A stretch of DNA of 64,000 nt from Bacteroides stercoris ATCC 43183 (GCF_025147325.1 NZ_CP102262.1:1612001-1676000), one strand, 5' to 3'. Shown: positions 34,336-44,005, counted from the first letter of the stretch. The notes: generated from the sequence alone by a model not told the origin. A program made the numbers and translations.

Positions 34336-35736
34336 ATGAGAACTATCTGTCTTTATTTTGAGATACATCAAATTATACATCTGAAACGTTATCGTTTCTT
34401 TGATATTGGTACAAACCATTACTACTATGATGATTATGCCAATGAAACAAGTATTAATGAAGTTGCCGAACGTTCGTATATTCCTGCACTGAATACGCTT
34501 ATTGGAATGGTGAAGGATTCGGGTGGTGCGTTTAAAGTGGCTTTATCCATCTCAGGTGTGGCATTGGAGCAACTGGAAATCCATGCACCTGCTGTAATCG
34601 ACCTGTTGCACCAGCTCAATGATACGGGATGCTGTGAGTTCTTGGCTGAACCGTACTCTCATGGACTTTCTTCTTTAGCTAATGAAGATTGCTTCAAGGA
34701 AGAGGTGATGCGTCAGAGTGCTAAAATGAAACAAATGTTTGGCAAAGCGCCCAAGGTGTTCCGTAACTCCAGTCTGATTTACAATGACGAAATTGGTGCC
34801 ATGGTGGCAAGTATGGGTTTTAAGGGAATGCTGACTGAAGGGGCAAAACATGTGCTTGGCTGGAAGAGTCCGCACTATGTGTACCATTGTAATATGAATC
34901 CGAACTTAAAGTTGCTGTTGCGCGATTTTAAACTGTCGGATGATATTAGTTTGCGTTTCTCGAATTCCGAGTGGAACGAATATCCGTTGTTTGCCGATAA
35001 GTATATCAGTTGGATCGATGCATTCCCGCAAGAGGAGCAGGTTATCAACATATTTATGGAGCTTTGTTCATTAGGGATGTCACAGCCTTTATCCTCCAAT
35101 ATTCTGGAATTCCTGAAGGCATTGCCTGCATGTGCTAAGGAAAAAGGCATTACTTTCTCAACTCCTACCGAAATTGTTACCAAGTTGAAATCCGTTTCAC
35201 AATTGGATGTACCTTATCCTATGTCGTGGGTGGATGAAGAAAGAGATACAAGTTGCTGGTTGGGTAATGTAATGCAGCGTGAGGCTTTCAATAAACTGTA
35301 TAGTGTGGCCGAGCGTGTACATATCTGTGATGACCGCCGCATCAAGCAGGATTGGGATTATTTGCAGGCCAGCAACAACTTCCGCTTTATGACGACCAAG
35401 AATAGTGGAGTAGGGTTGAACCGCGGTATCTATGAATCACCGTATGATGCTTTTACTAACTATATGAATATTTTGGGAGACTTTATCAAGCGTGTTGATT
35501 CTCTTTATCCGGTGGATATTGATAACGAGGAGCTGAATGCTTTGCTTACTACAATCAAGAATCAGGGGGATGAAATAGAAGAACTTCATAAAGAGTTGGA
35601 AAAAGCGCAGAAAAAGTTGGAAAAGGAAAAAGCCGCTGAGAAGAAAAAAGAACCGAAAGATGCTTCTAAGCCTGCTACAAAGTCTACTGCAAAGAAAGTT
35701 ACGGCAAAGAAGCCTGCTGCCAAGTCTGCCAAATAG
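34336..35736 (+). CDS. GH57-family alpha-amylase/glucanotransferase with Lys/Ala-rich tail
   Basis: A 466-residue cytosolic protein. The catalytic (beta/alpha)7 barrel opens MRTICLYFEIHQIIHLKRYR, where GH57 proteins have their first His-containing motif. Later segments ALSISGVALEQLE, FLAEPYSHGLSSL and VFRNSSLIYNDEIGAMVASMGF follow the family order. The last about 45 residues form a coiled coil (GDEIEELHKELEKAQKKLEK) running into a Lys/Ala/Pro tail like a histone or DNA-binding tail. It presumably remodels glycogen with the two preceding enzymes. A strong terminator follows at 35762. Confidence 0.9.
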   Translation: MRTICLYFEIHQIIHLKRYRFFDIGTNHYYYDDYANETSINEVAERSYIPALNTLIGMVKDSGGAFKVALSISGVALEQLEIHAPAVIDLLHQLNDTGCCEFLAEPYSHGLSSLANEDCFKEEVMRQSAKMKQMFGKAPKVFRNSSLIYNDEIGAMVASMGFKGMLTEGAKHVLGWKSPHYVYHCNMNPNLKLLLRDFKLSDDISLRFSNSEWNEYPLFADKYISWIDAFPQEEQVINIFMELCSLGMSQPLSSNILEFLKALPACAKEKGITFSTPTEIVTKLKSVSQLDVPYPMSWVDEERDTSCWLGNVMQREAFNKLYSVAERVHICDDRRIKQDWDYLQASNNFRFMTTKNSGVGLNRGIYESPYDAFTNYMNILGDFIKRVDSLYPVDIDNEELNALLTTIKNQGDEIEELHKELEKAQKKLEKEKAAEKKKEPKDASKPATKSTAKKVTAKKPAAKSAK

Positions 35737-35761
35737 CACTATCCGGCTTTAGATAATGTTA

Positions 35762-35801
35762 GTCCTCCATGCTTTATTTGAGAGTATGGAGGACTTTTTT
35801 T
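35762..35801 (+). terminator. Terminator of the glycogen operon
   Basis: GTCCTCCAT (35762-35770) pairs with ATGGAGGAC (35786-35794), followed directly by seven T residues. It lies 26 bp after the GH57 stop. Confidence 0.92.
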
Positions 35802-35930
35802 GTAGCTTGGATTAATTCTATTCTGCTTATGTCAGAACCTTCTCTTTCTTTAAAGTAAACTATGAAGGTGTGTCGTAATGCACGATGCACCTCTTTTTTG
35901 TTCATCACTATACAAATCTGTTCATTTTCT

Positions 35931-37586
35931 TTAAGCTGCGATAATTCGAAGATTTCTTTGATTTATGTGTCTCCAGCATCTAAATAAAGCGACAGTAAGT
36001 TCATAAAACCATCCAATCAGCCATTTCGTATCTTCTTTTGTCAGTTTTGCACACATTTTTTTTATATTGAAGGCAATGGCTAGGAAGGCAAAGTCCATGA
36101 AGACCTTGTCCTTTCCAAAATGTCGGAAACGTTTGTAGTTCATATTGTTTTTAATTTGTCCGAACACGGCCTCCGGTTCTATGCATCTCTGCCCTCTGTG
36201 TTTCAGTCCTTTCTCAGAGCAGAGCAGTTCTTTGGCTCTCCGCTTGTATTGTCTAAGCCTATGATTCAGTTCTATCGTCCTGTTTCCTTTTGCTTTAAAA
36301 CAGCGGCATCGCAGGGGACAACCTTCACACCTGACAGCTCTGTACCGTGCATTTTCGCTGACATATCCGGATGCGGTTTTCACATTCCTGGTGCCTATCC
36401 TCCGCATCCTTTGCCCCATAGGGCAGATGCAGAAGTCATGTTCTTCATTGTAGTAGAAGTTTTCGGCCTTGAACGGGGCCGGTTTGAATCTCGGCCGCTG
36501 CTCCATGTGGAAATAGTTGTACTTTACGTAGGCTTCCATGCCGTTTTCGGACATGAAGCGGTAATTCTCTTCGGAGCCATAGCCGGAATCAGCAACCACC
36601 GTATGGGCCATCCGTTCATACCTGTTTGAAAAAGATTGCAGGAAAGGAATCAGGGTCAGTGTATCCGTAGGGTTCGGGAAGAGTGCAAAATCGGTGATGA
36701 ACTGATTTTCGGTGCCGATTTGAAGGTTGTAACCGGGCTTCGTCTGTCCGTTGCGCATGGCATCCTCCTTCATTCTCATAAAAGTAGCGTCCTTGTCCGT
36801 CTTGGAATAGGAATTCCTCTCTTGCAGTGTTTCCAGATGGCAGTCGTATTCCTGCAGTTTGTCCCTGTGTTCTTCCAGTTCCTTCAGCTGTTTGCGTTTC
36901 TTTTTCAGTTCAGTCTTTTCCTCTTTCGCGGATGGCTCGGAAACCTGTTCCAGTGCATGACGCAATTCTCCTGCCATTTCAGTCAGCATGGCCGGAGTGA
37001 ACTCAACTTCCTCATTGTTCTCTGATGACTTCTCCTGAGCAATGACATCGTCTATCTGCCCTAACAGGACATGTATCTTCTTCATCAGGCGTTCACGGTT
37101 CCGCTCAACCGTTTTTCGCCAGACGAAAGTGTACTTGTTGGCTTTGGATTCGAGCTTTGTCCCGTCAATATATTCCACATTCAGGCTGATGAAGCCTTTG
37201 GAAGAGAGAAGAAGTACGGTTTGCGTAAACACTTCGTTAATTTCCTTCTTCACCCGGTTGCGGAAACGGTTGATGGTAATGAAATCCGGTTTCTCATATC
37301 CGGCCAGCCAGATATAATGGATGTCACGGTGAAGGAGTTTTTCAATTTTCCGGCAGGAGTAGATGTTGTTCATATAGGCATACAGAATGACCTTGAGCAT
37401 CATCTTGGGGTGGTAAGGGCTGCGACCGCATTCCTTATACAGTTTTCTGAAACTTTCAAGATTCAAGCCCTCAACCAGGGCGTCAACCATGCGCACCGGA
37501 TCGTTTTCTGCAATATCCTCATCAATTCTTTGAGGAAAAAGAACGGTTTGGTTGGGATTGTAAGGACGAAAATGTATCTTTGTCAT
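35931..37586 (-). CDS. IS1182-family transposase
   Basis: A 551-residue DDE transposase. The N-terminal part (about 1-120) is the DUF772/InsH-type domain (YNPNQTVLFPQRIDEDIAEN, YHPKMMLKVILYAYMNNIYSCRKIEKL). A charged coiled coil lies at about 165-255. The catalytic core has TDKDATFMRMKEDAMRNGQTKPGYN and VVADSGYGSEENYRFM, a cysteine cluster CICPMGQRM...CEGCPLRCRC follows, and the C-terminus ends with NMNYKRFRHFGKDKVFMDFAF. The frame is uninterrupted, so the element may be active. Confidence 0.94.
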   Translation of the reverse strand: MTKIHFRPYNPNQTVLFPQRIDEDIAENDPVRMVDALVEGLNLESFRKLYKECGRSPYHPKMMLKVILYAYMNNIYSCRKIEKLLHRDIHYIWLAGYEKPDFITINRFRNRVKKEINEVFTQTVLLLSSKGFISLNVEYIDGTKLESKANKYTFVWRKTVERNRERLMKKIHVLLGQIDDVIAQEKSSENNEEVEFTPAMLTEMAGELRHALEQVSEPSAKEEKTELKKKRKQLKELEEHRDKLQEYDCHLETLQERNSYSKTDKDATFMRMKEDAMRNGQTKPGYNLQIGTENQFITDFALFPNPTDTLTLIPFLQSFSNRYERMAHTVVADSGYGSEENYRFMSENGMEAYVKYNYFHMEQRPRFKPAPFKAENFYYNEEHDFCICPMGQRMRRIGTRNVKTASGYVSENARYRAVRCEGCPLRCRCFKAKGNRTIELNHRLRQYKRRAKELLCSEKGLKHRGQRCIEPEAVFGQIKNNMNYKRFRHFGKDKVFMDFAFLAIAFNIKKMCAKLTKEDTKWLIGWFYELTVALFRCWRHINQRNLRIIAA

Positions 37587-37628
37587 AGTAAAGAACTTAT
37601 GCTTAAAGATACAAAATCTTTAGGTAAT

Positions 37629-37662
37629 AACAAAGCCCCAGCTTGTGAAAGTCGGGGCTTTG
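37629..37662. terminator. Hairpin in the right end of the IS1182 element
   Basis: ACAAAGCCCC pairs perfectly with GGGGCTTTGT over 10 bp around a 14-nt loop. It lies upstream of the transposase gene, where anti-readthrough hairpins are common in insertion sequences. Confidence 0.6.
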
Positions 37663-37733
37663 TGCGTAAAAAACAGAAGGTGTGCATTTTGACACACCTT
37701 CATAAAGATATAGAATCTAAGTTCCTGCTTTTT

Positions 37734-39308
37734 TTACTTATTGAAAGAAGTATATGTAACCTCTATTTGCAATTTGGTTCCACCCTGTTCCGGGTCTCCA
37801 CCTTTCAGCTTGGCATACGTAGGCTTCAAGTCATGCTGAATACCAATTATGGAAGGAGTAGTGCTGTTTGTATCGTAGGTCACAACTACGGGGATTATTA
37901 CTACTTTATCCCAATCCTTTCCTTCGCCTTCGCTCCATTCTGTTTCCCATGCAGTTTCATTCCACGATGTACCTGCCGCTTCTTTGGCTTTCTGTTTGGC
38001 GGTCTTTTTTTCATTGATGCAAGCAGAAACCAGACGGGCTATATTCATAAAGGTGTATTGGTTGGTTTCGATACTGTTGTGAGTTGCGACAAAAGAGGTT
38101 ACATTGTTTGCAAGCTCATTGTTGACAAAGAAAGAGTCCATGTCTTTTTTACGCAGCAACAGTACGGTTTCCGGTGCACTCATGCTGAATTTATACTTGT
38201 TACTTTCCTGATTATAGTTTGTGAAAGTCAGCTTGACAGCATTCAGTGTGTCGTTTGACAACTCTTCATGTATTTTATCATAGGGCAAGGTTGCCTCTGT
38301 AAAAATACCTGCAGGCGATTTGAGATAACTCCAACCGGTTTCATTCGCTTTCTTGATTAATTCCTCGGAGCTTTCAAACTTATTGGCTTGAATAACTTCT
38401 TTGGTGGAGGCAAACACTGTTGCCGTACTATAATATAAAGAGTCTTTACCGTCTTTTTTGGTGAGCTTTACTCCTAAACTGTCTACGTAATGAAAGCGGA
38501 ATTGCATTTGCAGGTCCACACGGTCAACGTATAGAATTGTTCCGTCTCCGTAATCCGTCTTAATATAGACTCCTTTCAATACATTGTCAATAAACTTCTC
38601 CGAGTTTTTGAAGAAATCGTTTTCTCCTCTTTGGTAGGCTCTGTTCAACTGCAGGAGTTCATTTCCAAACTGCTTGCTTAGAGGCAGAGTTACATTGGGA
38701 TAAAAAAGACTGTTTCCATTAGAGTCGGTAGCATTTCTTACAGAGTCGGGAACAGAGGTGTCATAAGCAGTATATGCTTTGTGCAACTCAAAATAACCGG
38801 TTTCTTCAAAATGCGGCTTGTCAGTTTCATTTCCGTAATATTCTTTCGGATTAATATCGGTATAGTGCTTGTTTTCTAATCTTTTGTCCAGCTCATATAC
38901 CGACATTCTGCATGGATTTAAGGAATCTCCGAACCATGAAGAGTAGTATATTGTTAACTGTGCTGAAACGACGGTATCACCCGCCATTGTTCCCACATGC
39001 TTTTCCGGGTCGTATACTGCGGGGAATTTGAAGTCGTCCGTACAGTTCAGCTCAGTCAGGAAGCTGGCTTCGTAGCTTCCAAAACCTTCGGGAGCAGGAT
39101 CTGTGAATTTACCTACATATCCCGTACTTGTCTTGGCATAAACTTTTTCTGCAAGGAGAGATTTGGTGGTGACATCAAAAGTCGTAGTTGTGGCTGAAAT
39201 ACCGTCAGAATCAGGTAACATGCTCATGCCCAATGTGCCGGTATTGTCATCGCATCCGTAGAAAGCCAGAATTGCAAAAAGCAATATCCCTAAATATTTT
39301 ACTTTCAT
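37734..39308 (-). CDS. DUF4270 lipoprotein
   Basis: The ATG at 39308 gives MKVKYLGILLFAILAFYGC and 524 residues; the longer frame would run into the preceding gene. The lipobox cysteine is residue 19. The mature protein is rich in Ser, Thr, Asn and beta strand (TFDVTTKSLLAEKVYAKTSTGYVGKFTDP near the N-terminus; TKLQIEVTYTSFNK at the C-terminus) and matches Bacteroidetes family DUF4270 from memory. Function is unknown; surface or periplasmic location is likely. It follows the starch-synthase-like gene by 25 bp, probably in the same operon. Confidence 0.8.
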   Translation of the reverse strand: MKVKYLGILLFAILAFYGCDDNTGTLGMSMLPDSDGISATTTTFDVTTKSLLAEKVYAKTSTGYVGKFTDPAPEGFGSYEASFLTELNCTDDFKFPAVYDPEKHVGTMAGDTVVSAQLTIYYSSWFGDSLNPCRMSVYELDKRLENKHYTDINPKEYYGNETDKPHFEETGYFELHKAYTAYDTSVPDSVRNATDSNGNSLFYPNVTLPLSKQFGNELLQLNRAYQRGENDFFKNSEKFIDNVLKGVYIKTDYGDGTILYVDRVDLQMQFRFHYVDSLGVKLTKKDGKDSLYYSTATVFASTKEVIQANKFESSEELIKKANETGWSYLKSPAGIFTEATLPYDKIHEELSNDTLNAVKLTFTNYNQESNKYKFSMSAPETVLLLRKKDMDSFFVNNELANNVTSFVATHNSIETNQYTFMNIARLVSACINEKKTAKQKAKEAAGTSWNETAWETEWSEGEGKDWDKVVIIPVVVTYDTNSTTPSIIGIQHDLKPTYAKLKGGDPEQGGTKLQIEVTYTSFNK

Positions 39309-39333
39309 AATTCTTCGTATTGATACTTTATTT

Positions 39334-40152
39334 TTATTCTGCTCCCCAAACCTGGTCGTAGAAGTCGTTGCAGGCATCTGCAAAGATTTCGGGAGATTGA
39401 TAGCCTAAGACAGGCTTGCCGATTTGGCGGGCATATGCTATCACTTCCTCATTCACGTGTTCGCTTTGCTGGATGACACCGTCGGAATAGTCCACCGCCA
39501 GTTTGCAGAGAGCTGTATAGTCCACCGGCTCTTTCAAATCGGCAACGTCTTTCTTACTGATACCCTTCAGAAGAAGCTTGCTGGCAAAATCGGGATGGAA
39601 CGGTTCCTTGAAGTCATTGTCATAAAGTGAAAAGACAACTTTTGCATCTCTGAATGACGGTTCGTCTTTATACGCTTTCTTGATATACAGCGGTGCTAAT
39701 GCAGTCATCCAACCGTGGCAGTGGATGACGTCCGGACACCAACGCAGTTTCTTGACTGTTTCCAATACACCGCGTGCATAGAAAATAGCGCGTGCATCGT
39801 TGTCTTCATATTCAACGCCGTTCTCATCAACCACTTGCAGGCGGTTCTGAAAGTAATCGTCGTTGTCGATAAAGTAAACTTGCATGCGGGCAGACTGTAT
39901 GGAAGCTACTTTAATGATAAGCGGATGGTCGGTATCGTCAATGATAAGGTTCATGCCGGAGAGACGTATCACTTCGTGCAATTGGTTTCTGCGCTCGTTG
40001 ATGTTTCCCCATTTGGGCATAAACGTTCTGATTTCTCTGCCTTTTTCTTGGATTGCTTGCGGCAGGTTTCTGCCAACAAGGGACATTTCGGATTCTGAAA
40101 CGTAAGGGGTAATTTCTTGTGTTATAAATAAAACCTTGTTCGCTTTTGTCAT
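39334..40152 (-). CDS. Starch/glycogen synthase N-terminal-domain protein (GT5-like, truncated family member)
   Basis: The ATG at 40152 (MTKANKVLFITQEITPYVSE) gives 272 residues. It corresponds only to the N-terminal Rossmann domain of GT5 synthases, which are usually about 450-500 residues; VEYEDNDARAIFYARGVLETVKKLRWCPDVIHCHGWMTALAPLYIK is the clearest shared region. The ADP-glucose-binding Lys-x-Gly-Gly-Leu loop is replaced by VSESEMSLVGRNLP, and the whole donor domain is absent. Catalysis alone is unlikely; it may partner another protein. A TATCTTTG -7 box lies at 40185-40178. DUF4270 follows. Confidence 0.85.
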   Translation of the reverse strand: MTKANKVLFITQEITPYVSESEMSLVGRNLPQAIQEKGREIRTFMPKWGNINERRNQLHEVIRLSGMNLIIDDTDHPLIIKVASIQSARMQVYFIDNDDYFQNRLQVVDENGVEYEDNDARAIFYARGVLETVKKLRWCPDVIHCHGWMTALAPLYIKKAYKDEPSFRDAKVVFSLYDNDFKEPFHPDFASKLLLKGISKKDVADLKEPVDYTALCKLAVDYSDGVIQQSEHVNEEVIAYARQIGKPVLGYQSPEIFADACNDFYDQVWGAE

Positions 40153-40397
40153 AATAACGATGTTCTCAATTATTCTGCAAAGATATAAAAAAAATCGGGC
40201 AATAAAGCAAGACGAGCTCATCTATAATTCCTTATGAATTGTTAACTGTTTGTATATCAGTGATAAAAAGGGTCGGATACAGCTTTGGATATGGAATGAC
40301 TTTTGCATTAATTTATGATATTTCTTCTTTATGTGGTAAATAATAGCTTATTTTGCATCGTTTTGCGAACAACTAAGTTATTATATAACCAATAAAA

Positions 40398-41243
40398 ATG
40401 GAAATAGTACATACTATCAAGGACTTGCAGGCCGGACTTTCGGCTATGAGAGCCCAGGGTAAGAAGGTCGGTCTGGTACCTACGATGGGGGCCTTGCATG
40501 CCGGTCATGCTTCATTGGTAAAACGTTGTGTGGCGGAGAATGATGCCGCTGTAGTAAGTGTTTTTGTAAATCCTACTCAGTTTAATGACCAAAATGATTT
40601 AATCAAATATCCCCGTACGCCGGAAGCTGATTGTCGTTTGCTGGAAGAATGTGGGGCTGCGTTTGTTTTTGCTCCGGCAGTGGAGGAGATGTATCCGGAA
40701 CCGGATACGCGCCAATTCAGCTACGCACCTTTGGATACGGTAATGGAGGGAGCCTTTCGTCCGGGACACTTTAACGGTGTGTGCCAGATTGTGAGCAAGT
40801 TGTTTGATGCGGTGCAGCCGGATCGCGCCTATTTCGGAGAAAAGGACTTTCAGCAATTGGCCATTATCCGTGAAATGGTGCGTCAGATGAAGTATCCGTT
40901 GGAGATTGTAGGTTGTCCTATCGTACGTGAGGAAGACGGCTTGGCGCTGAGTAGCCGCAATGCCCGTCTGTCTGACGAGGAACGCAAAAATGCCTTGAAA
41001 ATTTCGCAGACTTTATTTGAAAGTCGTACCTTTGCGGCTTCGCATACGGTTGCTGAGACACAGAAGTTTGTGGAAGATGCCATTGCAGCCGCTCCCGGCT
41101 TGCGTTTGGAATACTTTGAACTGGTGGACGGCAACACGTTGCAGAAGATTGCCGATTGGGAAGATACTTCGTATGCCGTGGGTTGCATTACGGTGTTCTG
41201 CGGAGAAGTCCGCCTGATTGACAATATCAAGTATAAGGAATAA
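40398..41243 (+). CDS. panC: Pantothenate synthetase (pantoate-beta-alanine ligase)
   Basis: A 281-residue enzyme joining pantoate and beta-alanine with ATP. The nucleotide-binding HIGH-like motif is in [15 protein letters not shown] near residues 27-41; FVNPTQFN near 56-63, [14 protein letters not shown] near 125-138, [10 protein letters not shown] near 147-156 and the KMSKS-like LALSSRN near 182-188 follow. panD begins 22 bp downstream, so the two genes of pantothenate synthesis form an operon. The 245 bp upstream are AT-rich, with no firm promoter match. Confidence 0.97.
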   Translation: MEIVHTIKDLQAGLSAMRAQGKKVGLVPTMGALHAGHASLVKRCVAENDAAVVSVFVNPTQFNDQNDLIKYPRTPEADCRLLEECGAAFVFAPAVEEMYPEPDTRQFSYAPLDTVMEGAFRPGHFNGVCQIVSKLFDAVQPDRAYFGEKDFQQLAIIREMVRQMKYPLEIVGCPIVREEDGLALSSRNARLSDEERKNALKISQTLFESRTFAASHTVAETQKFVEDAIAAAPGLRLEYFELVDGNTLQKIADWEDTSYAVGCITVFCGEVRLIDNIKYKE

Positions 41244-41265
41244 TAAACATAAAAAAGCCAATCTT

Positions 41266-41619
41266 ATGATGATTGAAGTGTTGAAGTCTAAAATCCATTG
41301 CGCCCGTGTTACGGAAGCCAACCTCAATTATATGGGGAGCATCACGATTGACGAGGATTTGATGGATGCCGCTAACATGATTGCCGGCGAGAAGGTTTAT
41401 ATTGCCGACAATAATAACGGTGAACGTTTTGAAACTTACATTATTAAAGGCGAGCGCGGTTCGGGCAAAATCTGTTTGAACGGCGCGGCAGCCCGTAGGG
41501 TTCAACCGGATGACATTGTTATTATCATGTCGTATGCATTGATGGACTTTGAAGAGGCCAAGACGTTTAAGCCGACGGTGATTTTTCCTGATCCGGTGAC
41601 AAACAAGGTGGTGAAATAA
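41266..41619 (+). CDS. panD: Aspartate 1-decarboxylase
   Basis: 117 residues from the ATG at 41266 ([20 protein letters not shown]); an alternative ATG follows immediately at 41269. It is a pyruvoyl enzyme made by self-cleavage at the Gly-Ser bond in YMGSITID near residues 23-30. Further marks are [27 protein letters not shown] near 53-79. It makes beta-alanine for PanC, its operon partner. A bidirectional terminator follows. Confidence 0.96.
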   Translation: MMIEVLKSKIHCARVTEANLNYMGSITIDEDLMDAANMIAGEKVYIADNNNGERFETYIIKGERGSGKICLNGAAARRVQPDDIVIIMSYALMDFEEAKTFKPTVIFPDPVTNKVVK

Positions 41620-41641
41620 GTTCTGTATCAGATAGAAAGAA

Positions 41642-41685
41642 AAAGAAAGCGTATCGTTCATTGCGATACGCTTTCTTTCTTTTTA
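41642..41685. terminator. Bidirectional terminator between panD and the NfnAB-type gene
   Basis: AAGAAAGCGTATCG (41643-41656) pairs perfectly with CGATACGCTTTCTT (41664-41677) around a 7-nt loop, with A- and T-rich flanks on both sides. Confidence 0.9.
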
Positions 41686-41698
41686 TGGTGAAGTTTCT

Positions 41699-44005
41699 TT
41701 AGTTCTTCAGTTGTTCATTCATTGCTGCGGCAGCTTTCCGCCCGTCGCCCATAGCAAGGATTACGGTAGCGCCGCCGCGGACAATGTCGCCACCGGCATA
41801 AATGGTCGGTATGGACGACTGCATGTTGTCGTTTACGGCAATCGTACCTTTGCGCCCCAATTCAAGTCCTTTGATAGAACTCGGAACAATCGGATTAGGA
41901 GAAACACCCACGCTGACAATGGCAAGGTCAATGTCAATCGTTTCGGTAGCTCCCGGAATGGGGACAGGACTGCGGCGTCCGGAAGCATCGGGTTCGCCCA
42001 GTTCCATTTTTTGAAGAACCACCTGTTTTACTTTTCCTTGCTCGTCGGCAATGTATTCTATCGGGTTGTGGAGTGTCAGGAATTCTACACCTTCTTCCTT
42101 GGCATGTTTCACTTCCTCGATACGTGCGGGCATCTCTTCTTCCGAGCGGCGGTAGATAATCATAGCGCGTTCGGCGCCCAGGCGGCGGGCTGTGCGGACG
42201 GAGTCCATAGCCGTGTTACCGCCACCGATAACGGCTACGCATTTACCGAAAGGCACAGGCGTATCGGAATCTTCGCTGGCGGCGTCCATCAGGTTGACGC
42301 GCGTCAGGTATTCGTTGGACGATAGGATATTGATGGAGTTTTCACCGGGGATGTTCATGAAGTTCGGCAGTCCGGCACCGGAAGCGACGAATATGCCTTT
42401 GAACCCTTCTTCTTCCAGTTGTTCTACGCTTAATGTCTTGCCGATGATGCAGTCCTTGATAAACTTCACACCCATTTGGGCAAGGTTCTCGATTTCTACA
42501 TCCACAATCTTGTTGGGCAGACGGAACTCGGGGATACCGTATTTCAATACGCCGCCGATTTCGTGCAGTGCCTCGAATACGGTAACATCGTAACCATATT
42601 TCGCCATATCTCCGGCGAAAGACAGACCGGCGGGTCCCGAACCGATTACAGCAATCTTAATGCCGTTCTTTTCTTTGATTTCCGGCACGGAGATTTGTCC
42701 GCTTTCCCGCTCGTAATCTGCAGCGAAGCGTTCCAGATAACCGATGGCAACCGGCTTTTCGTTCATCTTTAAGTGGATACACTTGGATTCGCATTGTTTT
42801 TCCTGCGGACACACACGACCGCAGACAGCGGGCAATGCGCTGGTTTCTTTCAATGTTTTGGCTGCTTCCAGAAACTCGCCGCGTTCTATATTCTTGATGA
42901 AACGGGGTATGTCTATACCTACGGGGCAACCCTCCATGCACCCCGGATTGGCGCAGTCCAAACAACGTTTGGCTTCTGTCAGGGCCTGTTCCTCGGTCAA
43001 TCCCCGGTTCACTTCTTCCTTGCGGCTGTGCGAACGGTATTCCGCATCCAACTCGTTCATTTCCACGCGGGGAATGGCAGTACGCTCTTTGGCTTTCATG
43101 GACTTGCGCAGTTCTTGACGCCAGGCGGCATTGCGGTTTTTTTCATCTTCTGCCTGAGTGTTCTCGCCGGTTGCCTGACAAGTTTGCGGTTCTTCCAGTT
43201 TATGCATTTCTTCGCGTTCGATATTTTTGAATGCACCCATGCGTTTCAGCATTTCGTCGAAATCTACCTGGTGACCGTCGAATTCCGGGCCGTCTACGCA
43301 TACAAATTTGGTTTTACCGCCGATGGTGATACGGCAGGCGCCGCACATTCCGGTTCCGTCTACCATGATGGTATTCAAGGATACATCGGTGGGTATTTCG
43401 TATTTCTTCGTCAGCAAACAAACGAATTTCATCATAATGGCCGGGCCGATACAGAAGCATTTGTCTACTTTCTCGCGTTTGATAACATCTTCCACACCTT
43501 CCGTAACCAAACCTTTACGGCCGTATGAACCGTCGTCCGTCATGATAATGACCTCGTCGGAGCTTTCGCGCATCTCTTTTTCAAGGATAATCAGCTCTTT
43601 GGTGCGTCCTGCCAGCACTGTAATCACACGGTTACCGGCAGCTTTCAATGCCTGCACGATGGGAAGCATCGGGGCTACACCCACACCGCCACCGGCGCAA
43701 ACAACAGTTCCGAAGTTCTCGATATGGGTGGCTTGTCCCAGCGGACCGACAACATCGGTTATATAATCACCTTCATTCAGCTCACACAAGCGGGTAGATG
43801 AGAGACCTACTTCCTGTACAACCAAAGTGATAGTTCCCTTTACAGGGTCGGCAGCGGCAATGGTCAGCGGCATGCGCTCGCCTTTTTCGCCTACACGTAC
43901 TATTACAAAGTGTCCTGCCTTGCGCGATTTAGCAATTAACGGTGCTTCAATTACTAATTTGAAGACCTTTTCAGAGAAATGTTCTTTGCTAATGATTTTA
44001 TTCAT
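41699..44005 (-). CDS. Fused NADH-dependent ferredoxin:NADP+ oxidoreductase (NfnA-NfnB / GltD-like)
   Basis: A 768-residue fusion. Residues 1-275 form a FAD/NAD-binding, [2Fe-2S] unit like NfnA and the dihydroorotate dehydrogenase electron-transfer subunit (GHFVIVRVGEKGERMPLTIA, VCAGGGVGVAPMLPIV, and cysteines in GTGMCGACRITIGGKTKFVC). Residues from about 310 resemble NfnB/glutamate synthase small subunit: two cysteine clusters (CLDCANPGCMEGCPVGIDIP, CGRVCPQEKQCESKC), then FAD motif AVIGSGPAGLSFAGDMAKYG and NADP motif VAVIGGGNTAMDSVRTARRLG. It probably balances NADH, NADPH and ferredoxin. The glutamate synthase large subunit is not nearby. Confidence 0.92.
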   Translation of the reverse strand: MNKIISKEHFSEKVFKLVIEAPLIAKSRKAGHFVIVRVGEKGERMPLTIAAADPVKGTITLVVQEVGLSSTRLCELNEGDYITDVVGPLGQATHIENFGTVVCAGGGVGVAPMLPIVQALKAAGNRVITVLAGRTKELIILEKEMRESSDEVIIMTDDGSYGRKGLVTEGVEDVIKREKVDKCFCIGPAIMMKFVCLLTKKYEIPTDVSLNTIMVDGTGMCGACRITIGGKTKFVCVDGPEFDGHQVDFDEMLKRMGAFKNIEREEMHKLEEPQTCQATGENTQAEDEKNRNAAWRQELRKSMKAKERTAIPRVEMNELDAEYRSHSRKEEVNRGLTEEQALTEAKRCLDCANPGCMEGCPVGIDIPRFIKNIERGEFLEAAKTLKETSALPAVCGRVCPQEKQCESKCIHLKMNEKPVAIGYLERFAADYERESGQISVPEIKEKNGIKIAVIGSGPAGLSFAGDMAKYGYDVTVFEALHEIGGVLKYGIPEFRLPNKIVDVEIENLAQMGVKFIKDCIIGKTLSVEQLEEEGFKGIFVASGAGLPNFMNIPGENSINILSSNEYLTRVNLMDAASEDSDTPVPFGKCVAVIGGGNTAMDSVRTARRLGAERAMIIYRRSEEEMPARIEEVKHAKEEGVEFLTLHNPIEYIADEQGKVKQVVLQKMELGEPDASGRRSPVPIPGATETIDIDLAIVSVGVSPNPIVPSSIKGLELGRKGTIAVNDNMQSSIPTIYAGGDIVRGGATVILAMGDGRKAAAAMNEQLKN

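Larger units (their letters stand above)
35861..37704 (-). mobile_element. IS1182-family insertion sequence
   Basis: An 1844-bp element bounded by inverted repeats of about 23 bp (35861-35883 and the complement of 37682-37704): 14 identical bases TATGAAGGTGTGTC, two differences, then AATGCAC. It carries one transposase gene on the minus strand. A GC-rich hairpin near its right end (37629-37662) could block transcription entering from outside. I could not identify a convincing target duplication. It lies in the gap between convergent gene groups and disrupts no gene; its right end is 30 bp past the DUF4270 stop. Confidence 0.86.

Noticed and set aside
35840..37720. Target-site duplication of the IS1182 element
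   Set aside because: Only a trivial 2-bp TA match is possible at the ends; longer flanks differ.
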